Part shown: positions 27,698-36,536 of the stretch, piece after piece
Layout: each line of letters begins with the position of its first letter
Numbering within the stretch: position 1 is the first letter of the stretch
From: Microtetraspora glauca
GTDB lineage: Bacteria > Actinomycetota > Actinomycetes > Streptosporangiales > Streptosporangiaceae
Direction of reading: 5' to 3'
Assembly: GCA_001570385.1 (NCBI GenBank)
Contig: BBYL01000010.1
Coordinates: 124,001-188,000 of the forward strand
DNA length: 64,000 nucleotides
Translations under genes and position numbers: made by a program
Notes under the pieces: model-generated
Databases searched by the model: none
What the model saw: the letters and a program-made list of their open reading frames with translations, nothing else
Told to the model about the DNA's origin: nothing

Positions 27698-27868
27698 TCA
27701 GTTTCCGCTGGAGTTGCTGAGACGCTCGGTGGTCTCGAGCCGGTCCAGCCGGCGAATCTCGATCTTGACCGTCCCGTCGGCGGCGGTCTTTTCCGCGGCC
27801 TTGTTCTTGTCGAGGTCCCTGAGCTCGCTCACGAGTTTCCTCTTCTCGTCGACATACTCGATTGACAT
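27698..27868 (-). CDS. Candidate precursor peptide with C-terminal asparagine (MccA-like)
   Basis: A 56-residue ORF from ATG 27868 to TGA 27698. It starts MSIEYVDEKRKL, has a strongly charged helical body, and ends LSNSSGN-stop. Third codon positions are mostly G or C, which supports coding, although no good Shine-Dalgarno is visible. It sits between the MFS exporter and the E1 enzyme, same strand, 125 nt before the E1 start. MccA peptides are short and always end in Asn, the residue adenylated by MccB; longer precursors with a removable leader are known for some microcin C-like systems. The last 5-15 residues would be the warhead carrier (inference). It could instead be an unrelated small protein. 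Confidence 0.6.
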   Translation of the reverse strand: MSIEYVDEKRKLVSELRDLDKNKAAEKTAADGTVKIEIRRLDRLETTERLSNSSGN

Positions 27869-27957
27869 GACTTGTAAATGTACGGCCGTAGCGATTGTCA
27901 GATTAGATCATCGGTAACGCGAGGGAAAGGTGGGAATTCCGGGAGCCGCAATCTCCG

Positions 27958-29247
27958 TCACGGCGCTTTGAGCGAAGTGGGCGTCGCCTCCTGCGCCTGG
28001 CCTCCGGTGATCGGAGTGACGCCGCTCTGGAAACGCGTCATTCCGCGGAAGAAGAGCGCGGCGAGCGGCACGGCGAATCCGGCGACCGTGGAGACCGCCA
28101 GCAGTGCGGGCCGGCCGAACACGGCGCCGACCGGCCCGGTCAGCGCGAGCCCCAAGGGCATCATGACCGAGGAGGCCAGCCAGTCGACGGACGTGACCCG
28201 CGCGAGGCGCTCGGACGGGATCTCCCGCTGGAGGTTCACCACCCATTGCACGGCGAAGATCTCCAGTCCCAGGCCGGCGACGATGTAGCAGGCGTACAGG
28301 AACCCCGGGGACACCGGCCAGCTCAGCGCCAGCGGCACGGCCCCGTACAACGCGAGCCCGATGATGCCGGTCAGACCGGGCCGCCCGGGTTTCCACCGCA
28401 TGCTGATCACTCCGCCCGCCAGGCCGCCGACCGAGAGCAGGGCCAGAGCCGTGCCGTACACGGCGTCACCGCCGAAGGTGTCGCGGGAGATGAGGGGCAG
28501 CAGGACCTGCGCCGGCGCGACCGTGAACATCAGCTGGAGCGCGACGGCGACGATGACCCCCGTCACCCACGGCCGTCGCCAGACTTCGGAGAGACCGTCC
28601 GCGATCTCCCGGACCGCCGACCTCCGCTGCGCCGGCGCGGCCGCGGGTTCGCGCAGTGGAAGGAGGAGGACGAGAGCGAGCAGGTAGGCGGCCAGCACGG
28701 CGAGGAACCCGACACGGGGAGACCAGACAGTCACCACGTACGCGCCGAGGCCCGGCCCGATGATGGCGCCGATCCGCCAGGAGACCGCGCCGAGCGCCAC
28801 GCCCGCGGAGCGCTGGGCGGGCGTGAGCACCGACGACAGGCAGGCCTGGTACGCGGGCCGGTGGAAGGCCTCCGCCGATCCGACGAGGAAGACCAGGAAG
28901 GCGAGGAGCCACGCCGGAGCACTGCCGCGCGCCCCGATCGCGACCACACAGCACTGGAACGCCAAGGAGGCGATCATGACGGTCCGGCGCGGCAACCGAT
29001 CCGCCCACAGCCCGCCGAGCAGCGCGAACAGGATCAACGCGATCCACCGCCCGGTGAAGATCGCGCCCACCGTCGAAGCGGTACCGCCCGCGTTGAGAGC
29101 GGCGATGGTCACCGCGACGGGGAAGATCTGGTCGGCCGCCACCGACATCGTGAAGCTGAGCCACAGCAGGCGGAACTCGCGGTTTCGGACCAGAGAACCG
29201 TCAGCGGGACGGGCCGAACGGATGAGCTTGCTCCAACGAGTGCGCAT
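27958..29247 (-). CDS. MFS exporter, first gene of the putative RiPP locus (MccC-like role)
   Basis: A 429-residue major facilitator with about 12 membrane segments and the loop-2 motif GGLWADRLPRRTVM. It belongs to the drug-efflux-like group (N-terminal FRLLWLSFTMSVAADQIFPV). Microcin C-like loci encode an MFS pump, MccC, that exports the product and gives self-resistance. This gene ends 89 nt before the peptide ORF on the same strand, which fits that role. On its own the sequence supports only a general efflux transporter. Confidence 0.88.
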   Translation of the reverse strand: MRTRWSKLIRSARPADGSLVRNREFRLLWLSFTMSVAADQIFPVAVTIAALNAGGTASTVGAIFTGRWIALILFALLGGLWADRLPRRTVMIASLAFQCCVVAIGARGSAPAWLLAFLVFLVGSAEAFHRPAYQACLSSVLTPAQRSAGVALGAVSWRIGAIIGPGLGAYVVTVWSPRVGFLAVLAAYLLALVLLLPLREPAAAPAQRRSAVREIADGLSEVWRRPWVTGVIVAVALQLMFTVAPAQVLLPLISRDTFGGDAVYGTALALLSVGGLAGGVISMRWKPGRPGLTGIIGLALYGAVPLALSWPVSPGFLYACYIVAGLGLEIFAVQWVVNLQREIPSERLARVTSVDWLASSVMMPLGLALTGPVGAVFGRPALLAVSTVAGFAVPLAALFFRGMTRFQSGVTPITGGQAQEATPTSLKAP

Positions 29248-29358
29248 GCCACGAAATCATCCCTTCCCGGTTGAATCGCGCAAGGGAGATGAACGGACCG
29301 CCGAGGCATGCGACTTGTGCAGGTCCGTAATAAAGCCGTGCCGGTTCGCCGCGCGGAG

Positions 29359-29378
29359 GCGCATACAGGCGCATACAG
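29359..29378. repeat. Short tandem duplication
   Basis: GGCGCATACA occurs twice in direct succession in the gap between the MFS gene and the lysoplasmalogenase-like gene; related GCGCGTGCG steps follow. No function is evident. Confidence 0.5.
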
Positions 29379-29415
29379 GCGCGTGCGAGCGCGTGCGGGC
29401 GCACGGAAAGGGCTC

Positions 29416-30240
29416 TCAGACGCCGGTGGTCACGCGGGTCCGGCGCACGATCGCGGAGGCCAGCAGATACTGGCCGACGATGTACGTCGACATGATGAGA
29501 AAGCCCCGGTACGGAAAATCGAGGTCGGCGATTCCGAGTGCGATAAGGGTGTCGGACAGGAAGAACAGCCCGCCGCCCAGCCCGGCACGCACGCCGTACC
29601 AGGACGAGGTGATCGCGGTGGTGGTGAGCACCAGGGAGTAGGCGGCGACCGGGATCTGCAACGCGCCGAGCCGGGGCCACAGCAGCGTGACCAGCACCAG
29701 CCACACGACTCCGTAGACGGCCACCGCCGCCCACGGCGCGCCGGGCCGCCGACCGCGCGCCGCACCCGGACCTGCGGCCCCGCTCGCGGCCTCGCCCGCG
29801 GAACCGACCTCGCCCCCAGCGGCGACCTCGACTCCAGAACCGACGACTCCGGATCCGGCCTCGGCGAGGTGTCCGGCCCGGGGCGCCTTCCGGAAGGCGG
29901 GCCTCTCCCGTACGAAGAACGTGATGTAGCAGACATGCGCGACGGCGAAGAACCCCATGCCAGGGACGAACATCCCGTCGATCTCCAGCGCGATGTCCCC
30001 GGCCGCCGACGCCAGGAGGGCCGCCACGATGATCCCCGGGCCGCGCCGGGCGAGCACCCAGAGCGCGAGAAGGGGCATCAGCAGGGCCTTGCTCACCGGG
30101 TCGAGCAGGCCCGGCTCAGTGAGCACCGCGACCAGATGGACCACCGAGCACACCCAGAACGCGATCACAACCGGCCCGGCGAACCTCGCGGGAGCGCCGG
30201 GCGCGCGATCCGACTGAACAACATTCGGTGACTCGTCCAT
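29416..30240 (-). CDS. Lysoplasmalogenase-like membrane protein (YhhN family)
   Basis: A 274-residue protein with about eight membrane segments. Family features include DIALEIDGMFVPGMGFFAVAHVCY in the first half and LFFLSDTLIALG plus YIVGQYLLASAIV near the end; the conserved acidic residues of the catalytic cluster are visible in those segments. YhhN/TMEM86 proteins hydrolyse the vinyl-ether bond of lysoplasmalogens. An Ala/Gly-rich hydrophilic insertion of about 45 residues (roughly 118-165) enlarges one loop. It starts at ATG 30240 and appears to stand alone. Confidence 0.82.
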   Translation of the reverse strand: MDESPNVVQSDRAPGAPARFAGPVVIAFWVCSVVHLVAVLTEPGLLDPVSKALLMPLLALWVLARRGPGIIVAALLASAAGDIALEIDGMFVPGMGFFAVAHVCYITFFVRERPAFRKAPRAGHLAEAGSGVVGSGVEVAAGGEVGSAGEAASGAAGPGAARGRRPGAPWAAVAVYGVVWLVLVTLLWPRLGALQIPVAAYSLVLTTTAITSSWYGVRAGLGGGLFFLSDTLIALGIADLDFPYRGFLIMSTYIVGQYLLASAIVRRTRVTTGV

Positions 30241-30575
30241 GCCCGGGATCCTAGTGAGCGGGTCTCACGTTAGTAAGACGCCCGAAGGACCCAGCGGCCC
30301 ATGCCCCGGCACACCCCCGAACCCGGCGGAACGGCGGGGCAGGTCAACAGGGCCAGGAATCCGGACACGGACGCGACGTGATCGCACGTCCGATGCCATC
30401 CGTGCGTTTTCGCGCAGACGCAGCGCTCTCCACGTTCAGTCGGCATTGGACGTGCGATCGTCACACCCCGCCGGCCGCGCTCAAAGCATCGGCGCGGCGA
30501 GGCGGCGTGCGCGGCTGCACAGCGAAGCTGCGTGCCGCGGCCGCGCGGCGGGCTACGCCTTGCGGCCGGTGGCGG
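30241..30575. other. Intergenic region with a long inverted repeat
   Basis: A 335-bp gap between the small secreted-protein gene (upstream on the minus strand) and the lysoplasmalogenase-like gene. Its main content is the 18-bp inverted repeat listed separately. I saw no coding sequence or clear promoter. Confidence 0.5.
30380..30459. repeat. 18-bp inverted repeat with a 44-nt loop
   Basis: GATCGCACGTCCGATGCC (30380-30397) and GGCATTGGACGTGCGATC (30442-30459) are complementary at 17 of 18 positions. The transcript of either strand could fold into a long stem. It may be a terminator-like or processing structure 3' of the secreted-protein gene, or a fossil of a small palindromic element. Confidence 0.8.
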
Positions 30576-30899
30576 TCAGTTGCAGTAGCTGGAGTCCTTG
30601 ATGCCCTTGATTTGGTAGAACGTGTACTTCTTTCCATCAGTCAGGGTCAGGGGCAGCGTGCCGTTGCACGTCGACCGGCCGGCCCTGGTCAGATGGTGGT
30701 AGCGGTAGAGGACTTTCTTCCAGTTCCGCTTCGGAGTGGTCACCGTGAATTGCTCTCCGTCCGTCTTCTCCCACTTGCAGTGGGTGACGCCCTGGCAGGG
30801 GTTGCCGTACCTGACGGCAGCGTCAGCCGGAAGCTGGACGGCCCCCAGGAGCGCCATTCCTGCGATCGACATGACGGCGATCTTGGTAAATATCCTCAT
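30576..30899 (-). CDS. Small secreted protein with four cysteines, unknown function
   Basis: A 107-residue protein. ATG 30899 is preferred because GAGGGG lies 6 nt upstream; an ATG 12 nt earlier also reads in frame. Residues 1-28 form a signal peptide (basic, then MSIAGMALLGAV, with an ADAA cleavage site). The mature 79 residues contain four Cys (NPCQGVTHCKWE, STCNGT and the penultimate Cys of SSYCN) likely to form two disulfides, and many Lys, Tyr and Thr. The family is not recognised. It is the kind of small exported beta-protein found as an enzyme inhibitor or toxin-like factor, but nothing here proves that. Confidence 0.7.
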   Translation of the reverse strand: MRIFTKIAVMSIAGMALLGAVQLPADAAVRYGNPCQGVTHCKWEKTDGEQFTVTTPKRNWKKVLYRYHHLTRAGRSTCNGTLPLTLTDGKKYTFYQIKGIKDSSYCN

Positions 30900-31286
30900 T
30901 TTTCCCCTCATCCCGTTGGCGGGTCAGAACGTAGCGCACGACATGAGAAAGATCCAGAGGGATGATCTACCGCCGGGAGCGCGTATTCCGGGTGACTCCC
31001 GTCGCCGCCGAAGGCGATGGAGATGGCCCCCTCCGGAGGCGCCGGGCTGGGCGCCGCGGTCCTCAGAGACGGAGTCGTCCCTGGCCACGATGGTTGGTCG
31101 GCGTGGTCGAGGCCGCTCGGAGAGCTCCGGGTGAGACATCGGGCAGGATCATCCGGGAGGGCGCTCGGGGCCATGCGCCGGATGACGAACCGACGTGACC
31201 CGACTGTGACCTTCCTCGCTCGGGGACGTCGCATATCGCGGTAAATCCATCACAACTTTCCGGCGATTCGCGGCATCCAACCCTCC
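30900..31286. promoter_or_regulatory. Divergent intergenic region before the kinase gene
   Basis: A 387-bp gap between the divergent secreted-protein and kinase genes. It presumably carries both promoters; no convincing hexamers, operator or small gene was found. The kinase GTG at 31287 has no Shine-Dalgarno, so its transcript may be leaderless. Confidence 0.35.
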
Positions 31287-34200
31287 GTGGGCGTGCTGAT
31301 AGCGGGGGATCCGCAGCATCTGGGCGGTTACTGGTTGGCCGGAAGGCTGGGCGCGGGAGGCCAGGGTGTGGTCTACGAGGCCTATGCCGAGGACGGCGGC
31401 CGGGTGGCTATCAAGGTCCTCCACGGTGACCAGGCGGCGCAGTTGGCCAGAGAGGCCACGGCGGCGCAACGGGTCGCATCGTTCTGCACCGCGCGGGTGA
31501 TCGCCACCGAACTGGAGGGGCCGCGACCCTACATCGTCAGTGAGTACGTGCCGGGACCGAGCCTGCGCAAGGCGGTCGGCGAGGGACGCCGGTTCACCGG
31601 CGGTGACCTGCATCGGCTGGCCACGGCGGTGGCCACGGCGCTGACCGCGATCCACGAGGCCGGCGTGATCCACCGGGACCTCAAGCCGGACAACGTGCTG
31701 CTGGGTCCCGACGGTCCCCGGGTCATCGATTTCGGCATCGCCAGGACCGCGGAGATGTCGCTGACCGCGACGGGGTTGGTGACCGGTACGCCCACCTACA
31801 TGGCGCCGGAGGTGTTCACCGGGCAGCGGGCGGGCGCGCCCGCCGACGTGTTCGCGTGGGGCGGCATCATGCTCTACGCGGCTACGGGCGCCGATCCGTT
31901 CGAGGCCGAGAGCCTGGGCGGGGTGATGCATCGGGTGCTGTCCACCAATCCCGACCTCGGGGTGCTGCCGGAGGCGTTGCGCCCGCTGGTGGCCGCGGCA
32001 CTCAGCAAGGAGCCGCTGGAGCGGCCCGCCGCGCGGCAACTACTGATCGCGCTGGTCAGCGGCGGCGTCGGGCTCGACACCGGGCGGCTGCTGGCCCAGG
32101 GGAACCGTGCGGCGGCCGACGTGGCCATGGCCGACGTCGACCCCGCGCTCGGCACGCTGGCGGAGGAGTCCTACGCGCTGCTCGGCCCGGCCGAGCGCGA
32201 ACTGGCGGCCGAGTTCTTCCTGCGGCTGATCACCGTGAGCGAGCGCGGCGAGCTTTCGGCACGGCACGCGGACCTGGCCGAACTGGTGGAGGACAGGCCG
32301 CAGTCCGAGGTCGCGGCGATCATGCGGATCGTGAAGGTGTTCGGCTACCTGCTGGGCACGGACGACGAGCAGGTCTGGCTGGCGCGTCCTGCCCTGTCGC
32401 ATGCCTGGCCCCGCCTGCGGCGCTGGATCGACGCGAACCGCGACGGTCTTGCCGTACACCACCAGATCCTCACCGCCGCGAAGCTGTGGGTGGCGTCCGG
32501 GCGCAGGGACGGAGACCTGTTCCAGGGCAGCAGCCTGGAGAACGGCCTGCGGTGGGCGGCCACCGGCCGCAAGCACATCACCCTGTCCCCGGCCGAGCGC
32601 GACTTCCTGGAGTCCTCGGAGCGGCTGAGCAGGCGCAGGGCCAAGCGCGCCAGGCTGGCTTCGCTGAGCCTGGCGGGGTTGCTCGTCATCGCGCTGGTCG
32701 CGGGTGGCCTGGCCATCTATCAGGGCGGGGTCGCCGACGCCCGGGCCGAGGAGTTGTCGGTTCAGCTGAGCAGGTCGGAGTCGATGCGGCTGGCCACACT
32801 GGCGGACACGACCAGGCGCACCGACCCGCGCCTGGGCATGCTGTTCAGCGTGGCCGCCTGGCGGGTGGGCGGCACACCACAGGCCAGGGCGGCGCTGACC
32901 GCCTCGCTCGCCCAGCGCGAGCGGGCGATGTTCAAGGATCCGGCCGGTACGAGTGACACCCTGAGGGCGCTCGGCCGCGACGGGCGCACGCTGGTCAGCA
33001 TCGACAAGGACCAGGCACGGCTGTGGGACGTGCGCACCGGTAGGCGGGCCGCTCTGATCTCCGGGCTGGGGCTTGGCGGTGGGAAGGTGGTGAACGTCGG
33101 ATTGTCCCCCTCCGGCCGCACGCTCATCGCGGCGACCGCCAAACGGGCGGGGGCGTGGGACACCCGCACCGGGAAGGCCATCAGAACCTGGACGTTCCGC
33201 CGGGATGCCGATCTGATCAACGGCTGGGTCGAGGCTGTCATGGAGCACGAGGGCCGGCGGGTGATCGTCGAGGCCGGTGAGAGCGGCCAACTCGATGTGA
33301 TCGCCGCCGAGAGCCCGGCAGCCCGGAGGGGCACCTTGAGCCCTGACGGCGCATGGCTCGCGCGGTACGGCTACGGGACGCTGAAGCTGACCAACATCAA
33401 GGACGGCCGGTTGGCGGTGATCGGCGAGAAGGACGGGGCCGAGACGACGGAGACCTGGAACAAGGGCGATCCGGTGTTCAACGCGGACGGGCGGCTGCTG
33501 GCGACGGTGGCACGCGAGAGCATCGAGTTCTGGCGGCTGCCCGACGCCACCTCGCGCAGACAGGCCCCGGTGTTGCTCAGCGAGGTCCCGGTCCGGGGTT
33601 ATGGGGACCTCGGCGTCATGCCCGTGGGCGCCTTCGACGGCTCGACGTTCCGGTATCGCATGGGAGATCAGGTCTTCTCTGTCGACGTCACCGACCTGAT
33701 GGCCGAAGCTGAGCCGGAGCCGGTGGACAACGCGGCGTTCAGCCGGGACGGGCGTCACCTGGTGGTGGAGACGGCGGGCGCCAGGACGTTGTACGCGGCC
33801 CCGAGCGGAAAGCCGATCGGCTCCCTGCCCGCCGCCGAGAGCACCGAATTCAGTGGGGACGGGCGATGGGTGGCACTCCTGTCCCGGGGCCGGGTCACCG
33901 TCCTGGACACGGCCACCAGGAAGGTCGCGGCCGAATTCACCACCGTCGAGCGCGACCTGAAAGCCGGGTCCTTACGCTTCAGTCCCGACGGCACCCGGCT
34001 CGCGTTCACCCTGGACACCCCCTTCACCGGACGTTCCCCGCGCAGGCACGCCGTGGAGCTCTGGGACTGGTCGGCCCGTCGCAGACTGTGGCAGGCGCCC
34101 ACGGGCATGGTGGTGGACCTGGCGTTCTCACCCGACGGCCGTCGACTGGCCGTCGTCGGTCCCGAGCATCGACTTCTCGACGCCGCCAGTGGAAAGGGAA

Positions 34201-34700
34201 TCGGCGAGCCCTTCGGCGCCAGCGGCAAGGACAGCCTAGGCAGCGGGGTGTACTTCACCCATTCAGGCACGGCCATCGTCGTGTTCGACACGCGCGGACG
34301 CATGACTCTGTGGGACCCCGCCACCCTACACATGATCGACACTCCCACCCGAAGTGTCTTCGCCGGGGGCGACGCCTACTCACCCACCGAGGATCTCATC
34401 GCGGTCAGCGAGGGCGAGGGCCGCGTGCGGTTGTTCGATCCGCTCACAGGAGACGACTTCGGCCTGTCCGCCGACACCGGCGGCGGACAGGACCCCGAGA
34501 TCGGCGAGCTGACGTCCGTCGTCTTCTCCCCCGACGGGGCCGACGTCCTTACCGTGGACAGGAACGGGACGGTCAAACGCTTCCCGGCTGCGGCGGAGGC
34601 CGTCGCCACGGCCGTCTGCGCACGGGCCGGACGGTCGCTGACCCCGCAGGAGTGGAAGACCTACGTTCCCGCGCTGCCATACCGCAAAGTCTGCGGTTGA
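31287..34700 (+). CDS. Membrane Ser/Thr protein kinase fused to a WD40-like beta-propeller
   Basis: An 1137-residue protein. The kinase domain (about 10-260) has GRLGAGGQGVVYEA, the VAIKV lysine, HRDLKPDNVLL, the metal-binding DFG in VIDFGIARTAE, and TPTYMAPE. Residues 280-450 form a helical linker like that of NACHT/STAND-associated WD40 proteins (VWLARPALSHAWPRLRRWID, then HHQILTAAKLW). One membrane segment lies near 457-478 (ASLSLAGLLVIALVAGGLAI). Repeated propeller blades follow (QARLWDVRTGRR, LAFSPDGRRLAVVG, VVFSPDGADVLTVD). The kinase would be cytoplasmic and the propeller outside, sensing a ligand or wall component. The substrate is unknown, and nearby genes give no obvious target. Confidence 0.9.
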   Translation: MGVLIAGDPQHLGGYWLAGRLGAGGQGVVYEAYAEDGGRVAIKVLHGDQAAQLAREATAAQRVASFCTARVIATELEGPRPYIVSEYVPGPSLRKAVGEGRRFTGGDLHRLATAVATALTAIHEAGVIHRDLKPDNVLLGPDGPRVIDFGIARTAEMSLTATGLVTGTPTYMAPEVFTGQRAGAPADVFAWGGIMLYAATGADPFEAESLGGVMHRVLSTNPDLGVLPEALRPLVAAALSKEPLERPAARQLLIALVSGGVGLDTGRLLAQGNRAAADVAMADVDPALGTLAEESYALLGPAERELAAEFFLRLITVSERGELSARHADLAELVEDRPQSEVAAIMRIVKVFGYLLGTDDEQVWLARPALSHAWPRLRRWIDANRDGLAVHHQILTAAKLWVASGRRDGDLFQGSSLENGLRWAATGRKHITLSPAERDFLESSERLSRRRAKRARLASLSLAGLLVIALVAGGLAIYQGGVADARAEELSVQLSRSESMRLATLADTTRRTDPRLGMLFSVAAWRVGGTPQARAALTASLAQRERAMFKDPAGTSDTLRALGRDGRTLVSIDKDQARLWDVRTGRRAALISGLGLGGGKVVNVGLSPSGRTLIAATAKRAGAWDTRTGKAIRTWTFRRDADLINGWVEAVMEHEGRRVIVEAGESGQLDVIAAESPAARRGTLSPDGAWLARYGYGTLKLTNIKDGRLAVIGEKDGAETTETWNKGDPVFNADGRLLATVARESIEFWRLPDATSRRQAPVLLSEVPVRGYGDLGVMPVGAFDGSTFRYRMGDQVFSVDVTDLMAEAEPEPVDNAAFSRDGRHLVVETAGARTLYAAPSGKPIGSLPAAESTEFSGDGRWVALLSRGRVTVLDTATRKVAAEFTTVERDLKAGSLRFSPDGTRLAFTLDTPFTGRSPRRHAVELWDWSARRRLWQAPTGMVVDLAFSPDGRRLAVVGPEHRLLDAASGKGIGEPFGASGKDSLGSGVYFTHSGTAIVVFDTRGRMTLWDPATLHMIDTPTRSVFAGGDAYSPTEDLIAVSEGEGRVRLFDPLTGDDFGLSADTGGGQDPEIGELTSVVFSPDGADVLTVDRNGTVKRFPAAAEAVATAVCARAGRSLTPQEWKTYVPALPYRKVCG

Positions 34701-34720
34701 CCCTGGGGCTTCATGCGTAC

Positions 34721-36535
34721 TCAGCTCATCCGGAAGACCGGGCCTCGGGGACGGAAGGGGAGAAAGCCTCCGGCGGGGATCAGGAAGGCGTGCTCCCGCC
34801 GGATCCGTACGACGTCGCACTCGCCGTCGGTGATCACCAGGATCGGCCCCGTCACGGGGAAGTCGTCGGCCCGTTCCAGCAGGTTGACGCCGGGTTGCAG
34901 GATCGTGCCGCCGCGGCCCCGGACGCGGACCTTCGCGGCGATGTCCTCGACGGCCAGGTATCCGGCGTCGTACGCGGCGGCGTCGCAGAACACCACGCGA
35001 GCGCGCGGCACGTCCCGGGCGACGGCGTACGAGGCGATGGCGCCCAGCGCCTTTCCGAGCAGCTTCACGTCCATCGAGCCTGAGGTGTCCAGCACGACGC
35101 CGAAGGTGGCCCGCTGGACGAGATCCTCGGGACGGACCCAGCCGGGGCGCGGGATGTCGGGGGTGGCCGACTGCCGCCGGGACGCCCGGCCGTAGGAACG
35201 GCGCCGCTCGACGGCGGGCACGTGCTCCTCGAACCAGCGCGCGAGCGCGGCGTCCCACGGGAGCGGGGGCTGGTCGAGCGCGCGGATCTCCTGTTCGAGA
35301 CCGGCCGGGATGTAGCCGCGCCCGCCGCTCCGGTGGTAGGCGAGGCCGGTCGTCAGGGCGTTCCGGTAGTAGTCGTCGAGATCGACGTAACGTCCGGGAG
35401 CACCGGGACGCGGCAGCGGCTCGCCCAGCACGTCCCCGAGCCCGCGCCCGCGCAGGGTCGAAAGCTTCCGCATCCGCCGCAGCTCGGTGGCGATCCGGTC
35501 GTAGACGGCCTCGCCGGACAGCCCTTTGAGCGAGGGGTCGTGGAGCAGCCCCTCCGGCATCGTCCCGACCTCCATCTCGACCAGCCATCCGTTGACGACG
35601 TAGTCGCAGGCGATGTTCCAGAGGTACGGATCACGCCATCCGGCGCGGTCGCCGTGGCGCAGCGCGGCGTGCAGCATCTCGTGGGCCAGCACGAACCGCC
35701 ACTCCTGCGCCGACATCGAGCGGAGCGGGTTGACGTAGATCTCCGCGGCCTGGGCGTTGACCGCGGCCACGGAGATGTCCCAGGCGCGCGCGAGGTCGGC
35801 GTCCGCGACGATCTTCATGCCGGTCGCGAGGGCGCCCAGCAACGGGTACGACGACACGAACCAGCCCAGGGCGACGTCCCACGGCTTCTTGACGGCGTCG
35901 GTGAGCGAGCTCCGGGCGCCTCCCGCGACCTCGATCGCCTCGGTCGCGGCGGCCGACACCCCGATCGCGAACGCCCGCGGGAAGTCGACGCGCGTGGCGG
36001 TCTCCTCCGTCCCCACGAAGAAGTCCGGAAATTTCGTGCTCTGGAATTCGGCCGGCACCTCACCGGCCCGCCACCGGGCGGTCAGCACCCGCTCGTCCTC
36101 TTCGGGCAGCGGATGCGGGAGCGGCTCGGGAGGGTGGCCGATCTTCAGCGTGAGCAGGAACCGGTCGACGGCCACGCAGCACGCGGCCCGGTAGGCGGCT
36201 CCGGGCGCCCGCCTCGACTCCTGCGTGCGCGTGGCCTCCTCCGGTCCCAGGTCCTCCCCGGTCGCCGTACGCGGGTCGAGGTGGCCGAACCCGGCGTGCA
36301 GCAGGCAGTGGGCGAACACCCAGGCCCACTCGCCCGCGTCGGCGCGCCGCTTGGGGTGGTGGTACACGCTGCCGCCCGGCGTGATGTACGCCCACCCGTC
36401 CTTGGGCAGCCGCCCGTCCTGGGCCGCGTAGAGGTACCCGCCCAGCGACCGGAACAGCGGATGCCGCCGTACCAGCTCCCATCCCTTGAGTACGGCCTCG
36501 TGCCAGGGGTCCGCTTTCTGCCTGCGCGGCGGCAT
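34721..36535 (-). CDS. VWA-like/putative metallopeptidase protein (DUF2201 type)
   Basis: A 604-residue protein. ATG 36535 (MPPRRQKADPWHEAVLKG) follows GGAG and starts 1 nt beyond the MoxR stop; the frame is open further upstream only inside moxR. The middle part has a metallopeptidase-like HEMLHAALRH (HExxH-type) in WRFVLAHEMLHAALRHGD, and an earlier HCLLHAGFGH variant. The C-terminal 170 residues are a VWA-like domain with the metal site DTSGSM (TFGVVLDTSGSM) and ITDGECD. Such proteins pair with MoxR AAA+ ATPases and are thought to act as chaperone or maturation systems; substrates are unknown. It converges with the propeller kinase. Confidence 0.82.
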   Translation of the reverse strand: MPPRRQKADPWHEAVLKGWELVRRHPLFRSLGGYLYAAQDGRLPKDGWAYITPGGSVYHHPKRRADAGEWAWVFAHCLLHAGFGHLDPRTATGEDLGPEEATRTQESRRAPGAAYRAACCVAVDRFLLTLKIGHPPEPLPHPLPEEDERVLTARWRAGEVPAEFQSTKFPDFFVGTEETATRVDFPRAFAIGVSAAATEAIEVAGGARSSLTDAVKKPWDVALGWFVSSYPLLGALATGMKIVADADLARAWDISVAAVNAQAAEIYVNPLRSMSAQEWRFVLAHEMLHAALRHGDRAGWRDPYLWNIACDYVVNGWLVEMEVGTMPEGLLHDPSLKGLSGEAVYDRIATELRRMRKLSTLRGRGLGDVLGEPLPRPGAPGRYVDLDDYYRNALTTGLAYHRSGGRGYIPAGLEQEIRALDQPPLPWDAALARWFEEHVPAVERRRSYGRASRRQSATPDIPRPGWVRPEDLVQRATFGVVLDTSGSMDVKLLGKALGAIASYAVARDVPRARVVFCDAAAYDAGYLAVEDIAAKVRVRGRGGTILQPGVNLLERADDFPVTGPILVITDGECDVVRIRREHAFLIPAGGFLPFRPRGPVFRMS

Positions 36536-36536
36536 G

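Noticed and set aside
30380..30459. Insertion sequence bounded by the 18-bp inverted repeat.
   Set aside because: The interior is only 44 bp, and no target duplication or transposase is visible.
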